From: Lachnospiraceae bacterium UBA7196
Lineage (GTDB): Bacteria; Bacillota; Clostridia; Lachnospirales; Lachnospiraceae
Direction: 5' to 3'
Assembly (NCBI GenBank): GCA_002490835.1
Contig: DKUU01000037.1
Location: forward strand, 30,417 to 94,416
DNA length: 64,000 nucleotides
Shown: positions 16,953-24,754 of the stretch, piece by piece
Layout of the letters: every line of letters starts with the position of its first letter
How positions within the stretch are numbered: the first letter of the stretch is position 1
Position numbers and translations under genes: made by a program
The notes under the pieces: generated by a model
Told to the model about the DNA's origin: nothing
Seen by the model: the letters and a program-made list of their open reading frames with translations, nothing else
The model's database searches: none

Positions 16953-17543
16953 ATGAGTCAAAAAGGGGACAAGACAAGGCAGAACATCCGGGACACGGCA
17001 TACCGCCTGTTTGCGGAAAAGGGATTTAAAGAAGTTACCATGAAAGATATCTGCGAAGCGACAGGCTTAAGCCGCGGCGGACTGTACCGCCACTATGAGA
17101 GTACAGGGCAGATTTTTTTGGAGATCGTAAATGCTTTTTCCGACCGGCAGCAGAGTGAAGTGCTTACTAAAATCGAGCGGCGCATTCCGGCGGCTGTGAT
17201 ATTGGAGGAACTTCTTGCGAAATATGCAGAGGAAATGTCGGATGACGAAAATTCCATCAGCCTTGCTATTTACGAGTTTTACAGTAATTCGGCGATTTCC
17301 AAAGAGGATAATTCTGTGAAAAAACAGTATGAAATCGCAAAGGAAGTGTGGGTAGAGCTGATCAACTATGGGATCAGTACCAAAGAGTTTAGCTGTGTCA
17401 ATCCGGAAGCCGTCTTTCATGTGCTCGTATTTGCCTATCAGGGGGTGCGAATGTATAGTAAATTGATGGAAATAGATCAGAAGATTCCGAAGCAGATCGT
17501 TGGGGAAATCAAAAGACTTTTGTTAAAGGAAAACGATAATTAG
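16953..17543 (+). CDS. TetR/AcrR family transcriptional regulator
   Basis: A 196-residue regulator. Residues ~9-55 contain the TetR HTH: RDTAYRLFAEKGFKEVTMKDI, then ATGLSRGGLYRHYES. The C-terminal domain is helical and variable, with no recognised ligand site. ATG 16953 is used because GGAGG (16943-16947) lies just upstream; a much longer in-frame extension back to 16860 translates the repeat element and is not believable as protein. The upstream promoter holds two palindromic sites, so it probably represses itself. An acetyltransferase begins 34 bp downstream and is likely co-transcribed. Confidence 0.88.
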   Translation: MSQKGDKTRQNIRDTAYRLFAEKGFKEVTMKDICEATGLSRGGLYRHYESTGQIFLEIVNAFSDRQQSEVLTKIERRIPAAVILEELLAKYAEEMSDDENSISLAIYEFYSNSAISKEDNSVKKQYEIAKEVWVELINYGISTKEFSCVNPEAVFHVLVFAYQGVRMYSKLMEIDQKIPKQIVGEIKRLLLKENDN

Positions 17544-17577
17544 GTTTTAAATCGCAGAGGGCAGAAAAGAGGATAAT

Positions 17578-18102
17578 ATGAGTGAAGATATTATTTTGGT
17601 CAGACCTACTTTAGAGTTGAAAGAAGAAGCGCTTGCTTACCGCGAGGAACACTTTCAGCAGGGTGAAACGATTATCTACGGAAGTGAACTGTTTGACAAG
17701 ACGGAAAGTTATGAGGAATGGCTGACAGATGTAACACGAAACACTGACCCGGAAACGGTAAATGAAAACTGGGTCGTTACCGACACCTTTTTTGCAGTCA
17801 GAGAAAGTGACGCAAGGATCGTCGGGATCATTGATCTGCGGCATACGCTGAATGATTTTTTGAAAGACTTGGGGCATTGCGGGTACAGTGTGCGCCCGTC
17901 GGAGAGAAGAAAAGGATATGCGACAGAAATGTTATGTAAACTTATAGAAGCGGCAAAGGAAGCGGGGATGAAGGAACTTCACATATCCGTTGAAAAGGAA
18001 AACACGGCGTCGAGGAAGGTGATCGAAAAGAATGGCGGCGTGTATGAGCGGAGTTTTGTTTTTGAGGGGGAAGCGGCGGATGTTTATCGGATTGGTTTGT
18101 AA
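17578..18102 (+). CDS. GNAT family N-acetyltransferase
   Basis: A 174-residue acetyltransferase. The acetyl-CoA-binding motif A is visible around residues 105-125 (GYSVRPSERRKGYATEML, with RRKGYAT as the Q/RxxGxG/A pyrophosphate loop), followed by the NTASRKVIEKNGG motif B. The N-terminal part (EALAYREEHFQ..GSELFD) resembles the group sometimes called GNAT acetyltransferases for small molecules or antibiotics. The substrate is unknown. It sits 34 bp after the TetR gene, in the same orientation, and is the probable regulated target. Confidence 0.85.
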   Translation: MSEDIILVRPTLELKEEALAYREEHFQQGETIIYGSELFDKTESYEEWLTDVTRNTDPETVNENWVVTDTFFAVRESDARIVGIIDLRHTLNDFLKDLGHCGYSVRPSERRKGYATEMLCKLIEAAKEAGMKELHISVEKENTASRKVIEKNGGVYERSFVFEGEAADVYRIGL

Positions 18103-18108
18103 CGAAAA

Positions 18109-18147
18109 AGGTGTAATGTCTTGCCGTAGGATAAGACTTTACACCTT
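18109..18147. terminator. bidirectional terminator between acetyltransferase and small minus-strand gene
   Basis: AAGGTGTAATGTCTT (18109-18123) pairs with AAGACTTTACACCTT (18133-18147), 14 of 15 positions. On the minus strand the stem is followed by TTTTT, so it mainly ends the 53-residue gene. Confidence 0.75.
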
Positions 18148-18168
18148 GGTTATTGGGTTGCGTTATGT

Positions 18169-18330
18169 TTAGCTTTCGATACCTTCAATTACCCGTGACA
18201 GATCGCGTTCCAATTTCTTTTCGAGTTTTTCATAATCCTTGTCGCGAAGCATCTCCAGTTCATCTTCGATGCGGATGCGTTCTTTTCGCAGATGGTCTTT
18301 GTATTGCAGATCAGATGGCATTTCGTACAT
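18169..18330 (-). CDS. small charged helical protein, 53 aa
   Basis: The minus-strand frame runs from ATG at 18330 to TAA at 18169-18171 and encodes 53 residues, MYEMPSDLQYKDHLRKERIR and so on, with heavily charged heptad-like helices (DELEMLRDKDYEKLEKKLER). A GAGGG ribosome site lies 7 bases before the ATG (GAGGGTGAAAGG on the minus strand) and a strong terminator follows the stop. The amphipathic, coiled-coil character and clean transcription unit support a real protein. I do not recognise the family; dimerising small proteins of this kind are often regulators or anti-sigma-like partners, but that is a guess. Confidence 0.55.
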   Translation of the reverse strand: MYEMPSDLQYKDHLRKERIRIEDELEMLRDKDYEKLEKKLERDLSRVIEGIES

Positions 18331-18418
18331 CCTTTCACCCTCTTTACAGACAGCTATGTAGCAGTAGTGTTCATCTGCTTCTATTATAAAGGGATTTTGT
18401 AGCGGTGTAAAGTCCTAT

Positions 18419-18628
18419 TTGTTTGTCAAGGGACCAAAAATATACGGTAAATCGTTTGCATGGAAATTCCCGGCGAATTGCCGCGACACGTACGGCGCAG
18501 AATGGCCGCACAGACCAGATGTAAATGATAGGGATGCGATAGCACAGTGCAGAAGATGTGTCAAGGGTTTGTGTCACTTTGAAAACGGAATCGGATTATA
18601 TCATCAAATAGGTTATCAGTTTCCGTAG
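18419..18628 (+). other. gene-poor stretch 18331-18697 with a doubtful coding remnant
   Basis: Between the small minus-strand gene and the NERD gene are about 370 bp. A frame from a TTG at 18419 to TAG at 18628 ends in CRRCVKGLCHFENGIGLYHQ, which reads like natural protein, but there is no ribosome site or good start. It may be the tail of a decayed gene. Nothing else is seen here. Confidence 0.2.
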
Positions 18629-18697
18629 ATTCTGTGTTATAATAGTTTCAATCAGTTGATGTAACTTAGTGATGATTTATTTAGGGAAAAGGGGAAA

Positions 18698-19612
18698 ATG
18701 ACAATGTGGAAGTGGATGTACTTGTTTCCGTTGCTTTTTATGATGGCAATGATTGTATTTATAATTGTGATCATTGCAGTACAAAACAGGCAGTATAAAA
18801 AGACGGAATATTTTGAGCAGACTAAATATCCGTATTTGAGGGTTTTATTTAACAAAGGACGGCTGGGTGAATTTTATACCTATAAATACCTGAAATCGCT
18901 CGCTGGCTACAAGCGTTATTTATTTAATTTGTATCTTCCGAAAGAGAATGAGGAAACCACAGAAATAGACGTTGTTCTTTTGCATGAATCAGGCATCTAT
19001 GTGTTTGAATCCAAGAATTACAGCGGTTGGATTTTTGGAAATGAATCTCAAAGATATTGGATGCAAACACTGCCTATGGGAAGGGGACGTTCGCAGAAAA
19101 ATAAGTTTTTTAATCCGATTATGCAAAACAAAGGGCATCTAAAATGGCTCCAGACATTTCTTGCCGATCAGTCATTACCCTTCTATTCTTACATTGTATT
19201 CAGTGACCGCTGCACATTGAAAAAAATTACCTTGACCGGAGACGACCATAAGGTTGTGAAACGCTGTGACCTTCTTTCGGCAGTTCGTCAAAATGTTGCA
19301 AAGACAGGAAGTCGATTATCGCAGGAAAAAATTGACGATTTATTTGTAAGATTATATCCACTGACGCAGATGGATGAGGCCGGGAAAATAGCGCATATTC
19401 AAACGATTCAGCAAAAAACAGAGAAGCGTGTTTCTCAGCCTGTTCCTGTTGTTTTGGAAATGCCAAAGACTGAGGAACCGATATGTCCCCGTTGCGGTGG
19501 AAAACTGATTTTGCGCACGGCAAAGAAAGGGGAACGACAGGGGAAGCAGTTTTTTGGTTGTTCTAATTTCCCGAAATGCAGATACATAGAGGAATTGTCG
19601 GATGAATCATAA
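18698..19612 (+). CDS. NERD domain protein with N-terminal membrane helix and C-terminal zinc ribbon
   Basis: A 304-residue protein. Residues ~5-30 form one membrane helix. Residues ~50-180 form a NERD (nuclease-related) domain: GRLGEFYTYKYL, then EIDVVLLHESGIYVFESKNYSG, which carries the D...ExK-like residues of PD-(D/E)XK folds (D in EIDVV, E and K in FESKN). The C-terminus has a topoisomerase I-type zinc ribbon: CPRCGGKL, then GCSNFPKCRYIEEL (CxxC...CxxxxxC). This ribbon binds single-stranded DNA in type IA topoisomerases. The combination suggests a membrane-tethered nucleic acid-binding or cleaving protein. The next gene overlaps its end or starts just after it. Confidence 0.85.
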   Translation: MTMWKWMYLFPLLFMMAMIVFIIVIIAVQNRQYKKTEYFEQTKYPYLRVLFNKGRLGEFYTYKYLKSLAGYKRYLFNLYLPKENEETTEIDVVLLHESGIYVFESKNYSGWIFGNESQRYWMQTLPMGRGRSQKNKFFNPIMQNKGHLKWLQTFLADQSLPFYSYIVFSDRCTLKKITLTGDDHKVVKRCDLLSAVRQNVAKTGSRLSQEKIDDLFVRLYPLTQMDEAGKIAHIQTIQQKTEKRVSQPVPVVLEMPKTEEPICPRCGGKLILRTAKKGERQGKQFFGCSNFPKCRYIEELSDES

Positions 19613-19625
19613 AAGGGAAAACATC

Positions 19626-20147
19626 ATGAAAACCATTGAAATTACGACGAAGCGCCTGACCTTAAAACCCTTGGGCAGCGAATACCTGGAAACGGTGAAC
19701 ATCTACGCCACCGACTATGAAAACACCAAATATATGGTGCATCTGCCGAATGAGAACATAGAGGAAACCGCGGCATTTCTGGCAGGGGTAGATGCGGAGT
19801 GGGCAAAAGAGAAACCGGAGTCTTACGAATTTGCAATGCTTTATCAGGGCGAACAGATCGGTGCGGTCGGTATCTATTTTGAAGACGGCATCGGGGAGCT
19901 TGGCTGGATCGTGAATAAAAAGCATTGGCGAAAAGGGTTTGCCTATGAGGCGGCGAAAACCCTTGTCTCCTATTTTTCGGAGCATATGGGAACGACACAC
20001 TTTATTGCCCACTGCGATACGGAGAATACGGCTTCCTATAAAGTCATGGAAAAGCTGGGTATGACCAGAACCGGAGAGTGGGGCGGACGAAGGAACCGGG
20101 CGGCAGCAGAGGACAGTTTTGAGTATCAGTATGAACTGATTTTATAG
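19626..20147 (+). CDS. GNAT family N-acetyltransferase (RimJ/RimL-like)
   Basis: A 173-residue acetyltransferase of the RimJ/RimL group: TKRLTLKPLGSEYLETV opening, LGWIVNKKHWRKGFAYEAAK (acetyl-CoA loop), then CDTENTASYKVMEKLGM near the end. Such enzymes acetylate protein N-termini or small molecules; the substrate is unknown. ATG 19626 has AAGGGA about 9 bases upstream; an ATG at 19602 would overlap the NERD gene and adds eight residues. Likely translated from the same transcript as the NERD gene. Confidence 0.85.
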   Translation: MKTIEITTKRLTLKPLGSEYLETVNIYATDYENTKYMVHLPNENIEETAAFLAGVDAEWAKEKPESYEFAMLYQGEQIGAVGIYFEDGIGELGWIVNKKHWRKGFAYEAAKTLVSYFSEHMGTTHFIAHCDTENTASYKVMEKLGMTRTGEWGGRRNRAAAEDSFEYQYELIL

Positions 20148-20215
20148 AAAATGAAGTGACAAAAGGCATGAATTGAAGTTATGTAAACCAACAGTACGGA
20201 CAGGACACAGCTGAC

Positions 20216-21562
20216 ATGAATCACGATCTGACAAAAGGAAATGTGACAGGTTCGCTGCTTACTTTCGCGGCGCCGATGATCCTTGGAAATTTGTTACAGC
20301 AGTGCTACAACATAGCGGACACCTGGGTGGTGGGGAAATTCGTGGGCGCGGACGCGCTGGCGGCGGTCGGTTCTTCCTATGCCTTGATGACATTCCTAAA
20401 TTCCCTGCTGATCGGGCTGTGCATGGGCGGCGGCGCCGTCTTTTCTTATTATATTGGCAAGGGCGACAGGGAAAAGGTGCGGGCCTGCGCGCAGACGGCT
20501 TTTGTGCTGATCGGCCTGTTGGCGGCGGCGCTCACGCTGTTGTCGCAAGGATTGATGCGCCCGATCCTGATGCTGCTGCGCACGCCTGCGGAACTTTACG
20601 GGATGACAAAGGATTATCTGGCGGTGGTCTTTTGGGGGATATTCTTTGTATTTCTTTATAATTACTTTGCCTTTCTGCTGCGTGCGCTGGGCAATTCAGT
20701 GGCGCCGCTTTATCTTTTGGGCGCGGCTTCGGCGCTCAATATCGCGCTGGACTTATTTTTTGTATGCAGTCTGGGACGGGGGCTTGTCGGTGCGGCGGAG
20801 GCGACGGTGATCGCACAGGCGGTTTCTGGGCTGGGTTTAGGGATTTATCTTTGGATAAAGGAGCCGTACTACCGGTTTTCCCTGAAACGCTTCCTGCGGG
20901 AAGAAAAGCCAGTGGGAGAGATCTGCGGCTATTCCCTGATGACCGGAGTACAGCAGTCTGTGATGAATTTTGGGATTCTGATGGTGCAGAGTCTGGTCAA
21001 CAGTTTTGGGCCGGCGGTGATGGCGGCATTTGCGGCCACCGTGAAGATTGACACCTTTGCCTATATGCCGGCGCAGGAGTTTGGCAATGCCTATTCCATT
21101 TTTATCTCGCAGAATTTCGGTGCGGGAAAACGGGATCGGGTCAGGCAGGGGACCAGAAAAGCGATGACGGTTTCCGCCGTTTTCTGCGGAGTGATCTCGG
21201 CACTGGTATTTGCATTTGCAAGGTTTCTGATGTTGATTTTTGTGGATGGCGGGGAGACGGAGATCATCAGAATCGGCATGCAGTATCTGCGGATTGAGGG
21301 CGCCTGCTACATCGGTATCGGCATTTTGTTTTTGCTCTACGGGTATTTCCGGGGTGTGAACAGACCGGGCATATCTCTGGTGCTGACGGTGATCTCTCTG
21401 GGGACGCGGGTGGTGCTGGCTTATCTTCTGGCGGCAGTTCCGGCGATCGGCGTACCCGGCATCTGGTGGGCGATCCCGATTGGCTGGGCGCTGGCGGATG
21501 CGACGGGGATTTTGTTGATGCGGCGGAGCGATATAAGCAGACAGCGGGAAAGAACCGATTGA
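20216..21562 (+). CDS. MATE family efflux transporter
   Basis: A 448-residue inner membrane protein with about 12 hydrophobic helices arranged as two similar halves (PMILGNLLQQCYNIADTWVVGKFVG in the first, a corresponding MTGVQQSVMNFGILMVQ block in the second). These transporters export cationic compounds, drugs or metabolites using a sodium or proton gradient. The N-terminal sequence places it in the NorM/DinF-like set common in Firmicutes. Substrate unknown. It ends directly at a promoter (TTGACA overlaps its stop) for the leader/regulator unit downstream. Confidence 0.9.
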   Translation: MNHDLTKGNVTGSLLTFAAPMILGNLLQQCYNIADTWVVGKFVGADALAAVGSSYALMTFLNSLLIGLCMGGGAVFSYYIGKGDREKVRACAQTAFVLIGLLAAALTLLSQGLMRPILMLLRTPAELYGMTKDYLAVVFWGIFFVFLYNYFAFLLRALGNSVAPLYLLGAASALNIALDLFFVCSLGRGLVGAAEATVIAQAVSGLGLGIYLWIKEPYYRFSLKRFLREEKPVGEICGYSLMTGVQQSVMNFGILMVQSLVNSFGPAVMAAFAATVKIDTFAYMPAQEFGNAYSIFISQNFGAGKRDRVRQGTRKAMTVSAVFCGVISALVFAFARFLMLIFVDGGETEIIRIGMQYLRIEGACYIGIGILFLLYGYFRGVNRPGISLVLTVISLGTRVVLAYLLAAVPAIGVPGIWWAIPIGWALADATGILLMRRSDISRQRERTD

Positions 21563-21588
21563 CAGGACGCGTCGCTTTGCGGTAGTCT
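21559..21588 (+). promoter_or_regulatory. promoter of the leader-peptide unit
   Basis: TTGACA (21559-21564) overlaps the MATE stop codon; 18-bp spacer; TAGTCT (21583-21588). It would start a transcript about 45 bases before the 8-codon leader. Confidence 0.5.
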
Positions 21589-21637
21589 TAAATGGTGACT
21601 GAAGTTGTGATTCTATGAGAAGAAAGGGGACTTGTAT

Positions 21638-21664
21638 ATGAGAAGATATGTTATCGCTGCATAG
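21638..21664 (+). CDS. leader peptide (8 aa) of an attenuator
   Basis: ATG AGA AGA TAT GTT ATC GCT GCA TAG encodes MRRYVIAA. AAAGGGGA lies 7 bases upstream. A near-parallel 8-codon frame (MTTPVMFA) with the same GCATAG ending precedes the DUF1062 gene at 26879, and both are followed by related hairpins, so this is a translated leader rather than chance. Confidence 0.55.
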   Translation: MRRYVIAA

Positions 21665-21710
21665 CACTGGCTATTGCAGAAAAACATAAATTGCTATAGC
21701 CAATGCTTTT
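21661..21710 (+). promoter_or_regulatory. putative attenuator hairpins
   Basis: TGGCTATTGCA (21668-21678) pairs with TGCTATAGCCA (21692-21702), one mismatch, followed by CTTTT. A competing small hairpin ATAGC/GCTAT (21661-21665 with 21670-21674) overlaps the leader stop codon, so ribosome position on the leader can decide which forms. The same layout precedes DUF1062. Confidence 0.5.
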
Positions 21711-21743
21711 CCTAAACAAAAATAAAAATTTAGGGAGGCAGTC

Positions 21744-22016
21744 ATGGGCTATATGAGAGCAGAAGAGATTCTGCCCATTGAAGTAATTGAATTGATACAG
21801 CAGTATGTGGACGGAGAAAATATTTATATCCCCCGCAAGGCGTCGAAAAGGCAGGCGTGGGGAGCGGGCACGCAGATCAAACAGGAGCTTCTTTCGCGCG
21901 ACAGGCAGATTTATCAGGATTATCTTGCGGGCAGCAGGACGGAGGAATTAGCCGATAAATATTTTCTTTCGGAAAAGAGCATACAGCGTATCCTGAGAGT
22001 GCAGAAATGTTCTTGA
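21744..22016 (+). CDS. small helix-turn-helix protein (CD3324/Mor-like)
   Basis: A 90-residue protein. The N-terminus ILPIEVIELIQQYVDGENIY resembles Mor/C-type phage activators, and the C-terminal half has a helix-turn-helix-like LADKYFLSEKSIQRILR. It matches the clostridial CD3324 group of small DNA-binding proteins. The AGGGAGG ribosome site is 6 bases before ATG 21744. It is preceded by a leader peptide and attenuator, which suggests it is induced when translation is disturbed, for example by an antibiotic. Targets are unknown; the MATE pump upstream is a possible partner by position only. Confidence 0.7.
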   Translation: MGYMRAEEILPIEVIELIQQYVDGENIYIPRKASKRQAWGAGTQIKQELLSRDRQIYQDYLAGSRTEELADKYFLSEKSIQRILRVQKCS

Positions 22017-22093
22017 AAATGGGAGAAGAAAACATGAGGCTGACGCGTGGGCGGCGGCCTCATGTAATTTGCCATTGCCTGTCCTCCTGCTTT

Positions 22094-22888
22094 TTAGTAG
22101 GAAATCTTTTTTCCGGCTTTAGAATACTTTAACGCTTCCTTACAATATACCGACTGATTGACGATCCAGATAAGGCATACCGTAAGAGAGGGTAAAAAAC
22201 CAATGCCGAAAATGAGCGCACATATAGCAAGCACAATGGACAGGACCGCACAAACCGTGTTGGTGGCGGCATAAGCCTTAATCGCACACTTGCCGATCAT
22301 TAGCTTCTCAGCTTCATCGCAACTGTCCATCCATTTCTTTTGGAACTTTAGATCATAAACGGATGCCGTTTTTTCAGGATTCGTTTTCTTGGCTGCATCG
22401 ACGCATTTCTGTTGGACAATGACCGCTTCAATCATTATGGCAAAAAAACCGACAATTCCTACCCAAAATGACACGGCATTGTTTTCGTTTTCAAAAGTCT
22501 CAAATCCATTGGCGTAGGATGCCGCAATGAGAAAGTATGAGAGGATCAGTGTTACGCTTGTAAACCAAATCACGATGGACAATTTTTCATCAATCCTATC
22601 CGATATTTCCTCATTTTCACCGTCCCAAGAGAAAAGCAGTTTCTTTGCGCTTCGGTAAATCGGGATACAGATCACCGGTATGATGACTGCGGTTGCCAAT
22701 AGTAACCACGGGGCAATATAATTACCAAAAAATGTTCCTGCGATTTTCATGCCGCCCGCCAGCGTGTTCAGTCCGTATCTTGCGGCACAAAAGCCTATTG
22801 CTCCGCCGGCGATTAGACTTATGGTCATAATGAGCATAAATTTAGGCAGAGCTTTCCGATTTGCTTTCTTGATTTCATTATTGTCCAT
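22094..22888 (-). CDS. DUF3169 family membrane protein
   Basis: A 264-residue integral membrane protein with about six hydrophobic helices (residues ~18-40, 55-75, 105-130, 143-165, 205-225, 230-250) and a cytoplasmic loop rich in charged residues. The sequence pattern matches DUF3169, which in Firmicutes is regularly encoded with a small XRE repressor. Its start overlaps the end of the XRE gene by 11 bp, so the two are translationally coupled. Function unknown; suggested roles include stress or competence-related membrane sensing. The small gap to the preceding CD3324-like gene contains no obvious element. Confidence 0.8.
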   Translation of the reverse strand: MDNNEIKKANRKALPKFMLIMTISLIAGGAIGFCAARYGLNTLAGGMKIAGTFFGNYIAPWLLLATAVIIPVICIPIYRSAKKLLFSWDGENEEISDRIDEKLSIVIWFTSVTLILSYFLIAASYANGFETFENENNAVSFWVGIVGFFAIMIEAVIVQQKCVDAAKKTNPEKTASVYDLKFQKKWMDSCDEAEKLMIGKCAIKAYAATNTVCAVLSIVLAICALIFGIGFLPSLTVCLIWIVNQSVYCKEALKYSKAGKKISY

Positions 22889-23096
22889 TTTTCCCTTCCT
22901 CCTGTAAATAGAAAACTTCTTCCACCGTGACGCCGCACACTTTTGCGATCGTCAGGGCAAGGGTGACAGACGGCGAATAGTCGCCCCGTTCAATCAGGCT
23001 GATTGTCTGCCTTGATACACCGCATAAGCGTCCCATTTCCTGTTGATTGACATTTAATGCGGCCCTGCGTTCTTTCAAACGGTTTCGCAATATCAT
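22878..23096 (-). CDS. XRE family helix-turn-helix repressor
   Basis: A 72-residue regulator made almost only of one Cro/C1-type HTH: RNRLKERRAALNVNQQEMGRLCGVSRQTISLIERG. ATG 23096 is used since GGAGG lies 6 bases upstream; an in-frame extension to 23150 lacks a site and would run through the promoter. It is the first gene of a two-gene unit with DUF3169, and its promoter region carries several TTGTCA half-sites, so it very likely controls its own operon. Confidence 0.85.
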   Translation of the reverse strand: MILRNRLKERRAALNVNQQEMGRLCGVSRQTISLIERGDYSPSVTLALTIAKVCGVTVEEVFYLQEEGKNGQ

Positions 23097-23110
23097 ACAG
23101 CACCTCCGCA

Positions 23111-23184
23111 TGACAACTTCATTTGTCCTATTGACAACTATCATTGTCATTTTGCATTATACTCTTGTCATTTTTACTTGTCAA
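23111..23184 (-). promoter_or_regulatory. consensus promoter with TTGTCA operator array for XRE/DUF3169
   Basis: On the minus strand: TTGACA (23184-23179), 17-bp spacer, TATAAT (23161-23156), a perfect consensus pair. The half-site TTGTCA or its complement TGACAA occurs at 23111, 23132, 23144, 23165 and 23178; two pairs form inverted repeats, one of them perfect (TGACAA-N6-TTGTCA, 23132-23149). The sites overlap the -35, the spacer and the start region, as expected for a repressor. Confidence 0.75.
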
Positions 23185-23328
23185 CTGGACTTCATGAAAA
23201 ATGTCATTGTGGTTTGGTTGGCTATCTGATGTGATTGCAGCCATAGTTGTAACGAAAAATGCCTAAATCGTTTGTAAAGGCTGTAGATTCCGGTTTATCA
23301 GTCTGATAAAGTCCGGTAAAGGGCATTG

Positions 23329-23420
23329 CCAAATCACCGAAAAAATTCCATCCAAATTACCGAAAAATTCTTGGCCAAATCACCGAAAAATTTATGGCCA
23401 AACTGCCGAAAACAATTGTA
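23329..23420 (+). repeat. four tandem 23-bp repeats upstream of the DUF4143 ATPase
   Basis: Units start at 23329, 23352, 23375 and 23398, exactly 23 bp apart, with core CCAAATYACCGAAAAATT; the fourth is diverged (CCAAACTGCCGAAAAC). A palindrome TTATCAG-T-CTGATAA lies just upstream (23295-23309). The array ends about 50 bp before the ATPase start. Regular spacing near two DNA turns suggests cooperative protein binding on one face of the helix. No repeat-associated genes are seen. Confidence 0.75.
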
Positions 23421-23470
23421 AAAATTTTAATAAAGGGGTATACTATCAGTAAAACCACCGTGCAGGAGGT

Positions 23471-24754
23471 ATGATTGTATTGAAAAAATATAAAGCGAGA
23501 ATTGCGGATGCGATACTAAAAAAGCGTTTACAGGGAAAAGGCGCTGTGTTGATAGAAGGCCCTAAGTGGTGTGGGAAAACAACAACGGCTGAACAGTTAG
23601 CCGGAAGTATTCTTTATATGGCTGATCCGGAAAAAGAGGAACAAAATCTGTCTATGGCGGAAATCAATCCCAAAAGACTTTTGAAAGGTGAGATTCCGCG
23701 ACTGATTGACGAGTGGCAGATTGCGCCGAAATTATGGGATGCAGTAAGGTTTGAGGTGGATCATCGGGACGCGTTTGGACAATTTATCTTAACAGGGTCG
23801 GCAGTTCCGGCTTCTTATGAACACATTCATCATACCGGAACAGGCCGGTTTTCATGGCTGCTGATGCGGCCTATGAGTTTATACGAGTCGTTGGAATCAA
23901 CAGGAGAAGTGAGCTTGAAAAAACTCTTTGAGACACCGGAACAAATTGACGGTGCAAATGCGCTCGACCTGAACCGATTGGCTTTTCTTGTCTGCCGCGG
24001 AGGTTGGCCGAGAGCCACGGATTTAGAGGCTGAAATTGCGCTGGAACAGGCATTTGATTATTATGAAGCCGTTGTAAGATCGGATATCTCCCGCGCGGAC
24101 GGTGTTTCCAGAAATCCTGAACGGGTGAAGCGGCTGATGCGCTCTTATGCTCGAAATCAGGGGGCGCAGGTATCAAATGCGCTGCTTTGTGAGGACATTG
24201 CCGCAAACGAAGCAGAGAACTTTGATTCTGATACTGTTTATTCTTATATCAATGCGCTAAAAAGGATATTTGTGATTGAAGAAATGGAGGCCTGGAATCC
24301 GAATCTTCGTTCTAAAACTGCTATCCGAACATCCAACACCCGTTATTTTGTCGATCCGTCTATTGCGGCTGCGGCACTGGGGCTTGGACCGCAGGACTTA
24401 ATAGAAGACTTAAACACATTTGGGCTGCTGTTTGAAACAATGTGCATCCGTGACTTAAGGATATTTGCAGACGTATTAAATGGCAATGTGTATCATTTTC
24501 GGGATAAAACAGGGCTGGAATGTGATGCGGTGGTACATTTACGGGATGGTACTTATGGTTTGATCGAAATAAAGCTTGGCGGTGACAAGCTGATTGCGGA
24601 AGGCGCAGAAAATCTCAAAAAATTAGCGGATAAAATTGATACGACTAAAATGAAAGATCCCGCTTTTTTGATGGTATTGACCGGAGTTGGCGATTATGCT
24701 TATCGGCGGCAGGATGGCGTATATGTTGTTCCAATTGGCTGCTTAAAGGATTAA
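23471..24754 (+). CDS. AAA-type ATPase with DUF4143 C-terminal domain
   Basis: A 427-residue protein. The Walker A motif is GPKWCGKTT (residues ~30-38); RLIDEWQIAP forms the Walker B-like segment; FILTGSAVP is the sensor region. The C-terminal part has the DUF4143 pattern with a PD-(D/E)XK-like core (GLECDAVVHLRDGTYGLIEIKLGG, D...E.K). Such ATPases are very common in gut anaerobes and their function is not established. GGAGG (23465-23469) is only one base before ATG 23471, so the TTG at 23480 may be the real start. Upstream are four 23-bp repeats. Its stop codon overlaps that of the convergent alkylation-repair remnant. Confidence 0.88.
   Translation: MIVLKKYKARIADAILKKRLQGKGAVLIEGPKWCGKTTTAEQLAGSILYMADPEKEEQNLSMAEINPKRLLKGEIPRLIDEWQIAPKLWDAVRFEVDHRDAFGQFILTGSAVPASYEHIHHTGTGRFSWLLMRPMSLYESLESTGEVSLKKLFETPEQIDGANALDLNRLAFLVCRGGWPRATDLEAEIALEQAFDYYEAVVRSDISRADGVSRNPERVKRLMRSYARNQGAQVSNALLCEDIAANEAENFDSDTVYSYINALKRIFVIEEMEAWNPNLRSKTAIRTSNTRYFVDPSIAAAALGLGPQDLIEDLNTFGLLFETMCIRDLRIFADVLNGNVYHFRDKTGLECDAVVHLRDGTYGLIEIKLGGDKLIAEGAENLKKLADKIDTTKMKDPAFLMVLTGVGDYAYRRQDGVYVVPIGCLKD

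Noticed and set aside
16835..17029. Frame reading MTLFFDREFVSEPQTRNRR through the leader repeat
   Set aside because: It is a translation of the hairpin repeat; copy 2 gives the same peptide joined to the DJ-1 frame only by chance. The real starts lie after GGAGG at 16953 and 27780.
23329..23420. CRISPR array
   Set aside because: The 23-bp units are direct head-to-tail repeats without unique spacers, and no cas gene is near.
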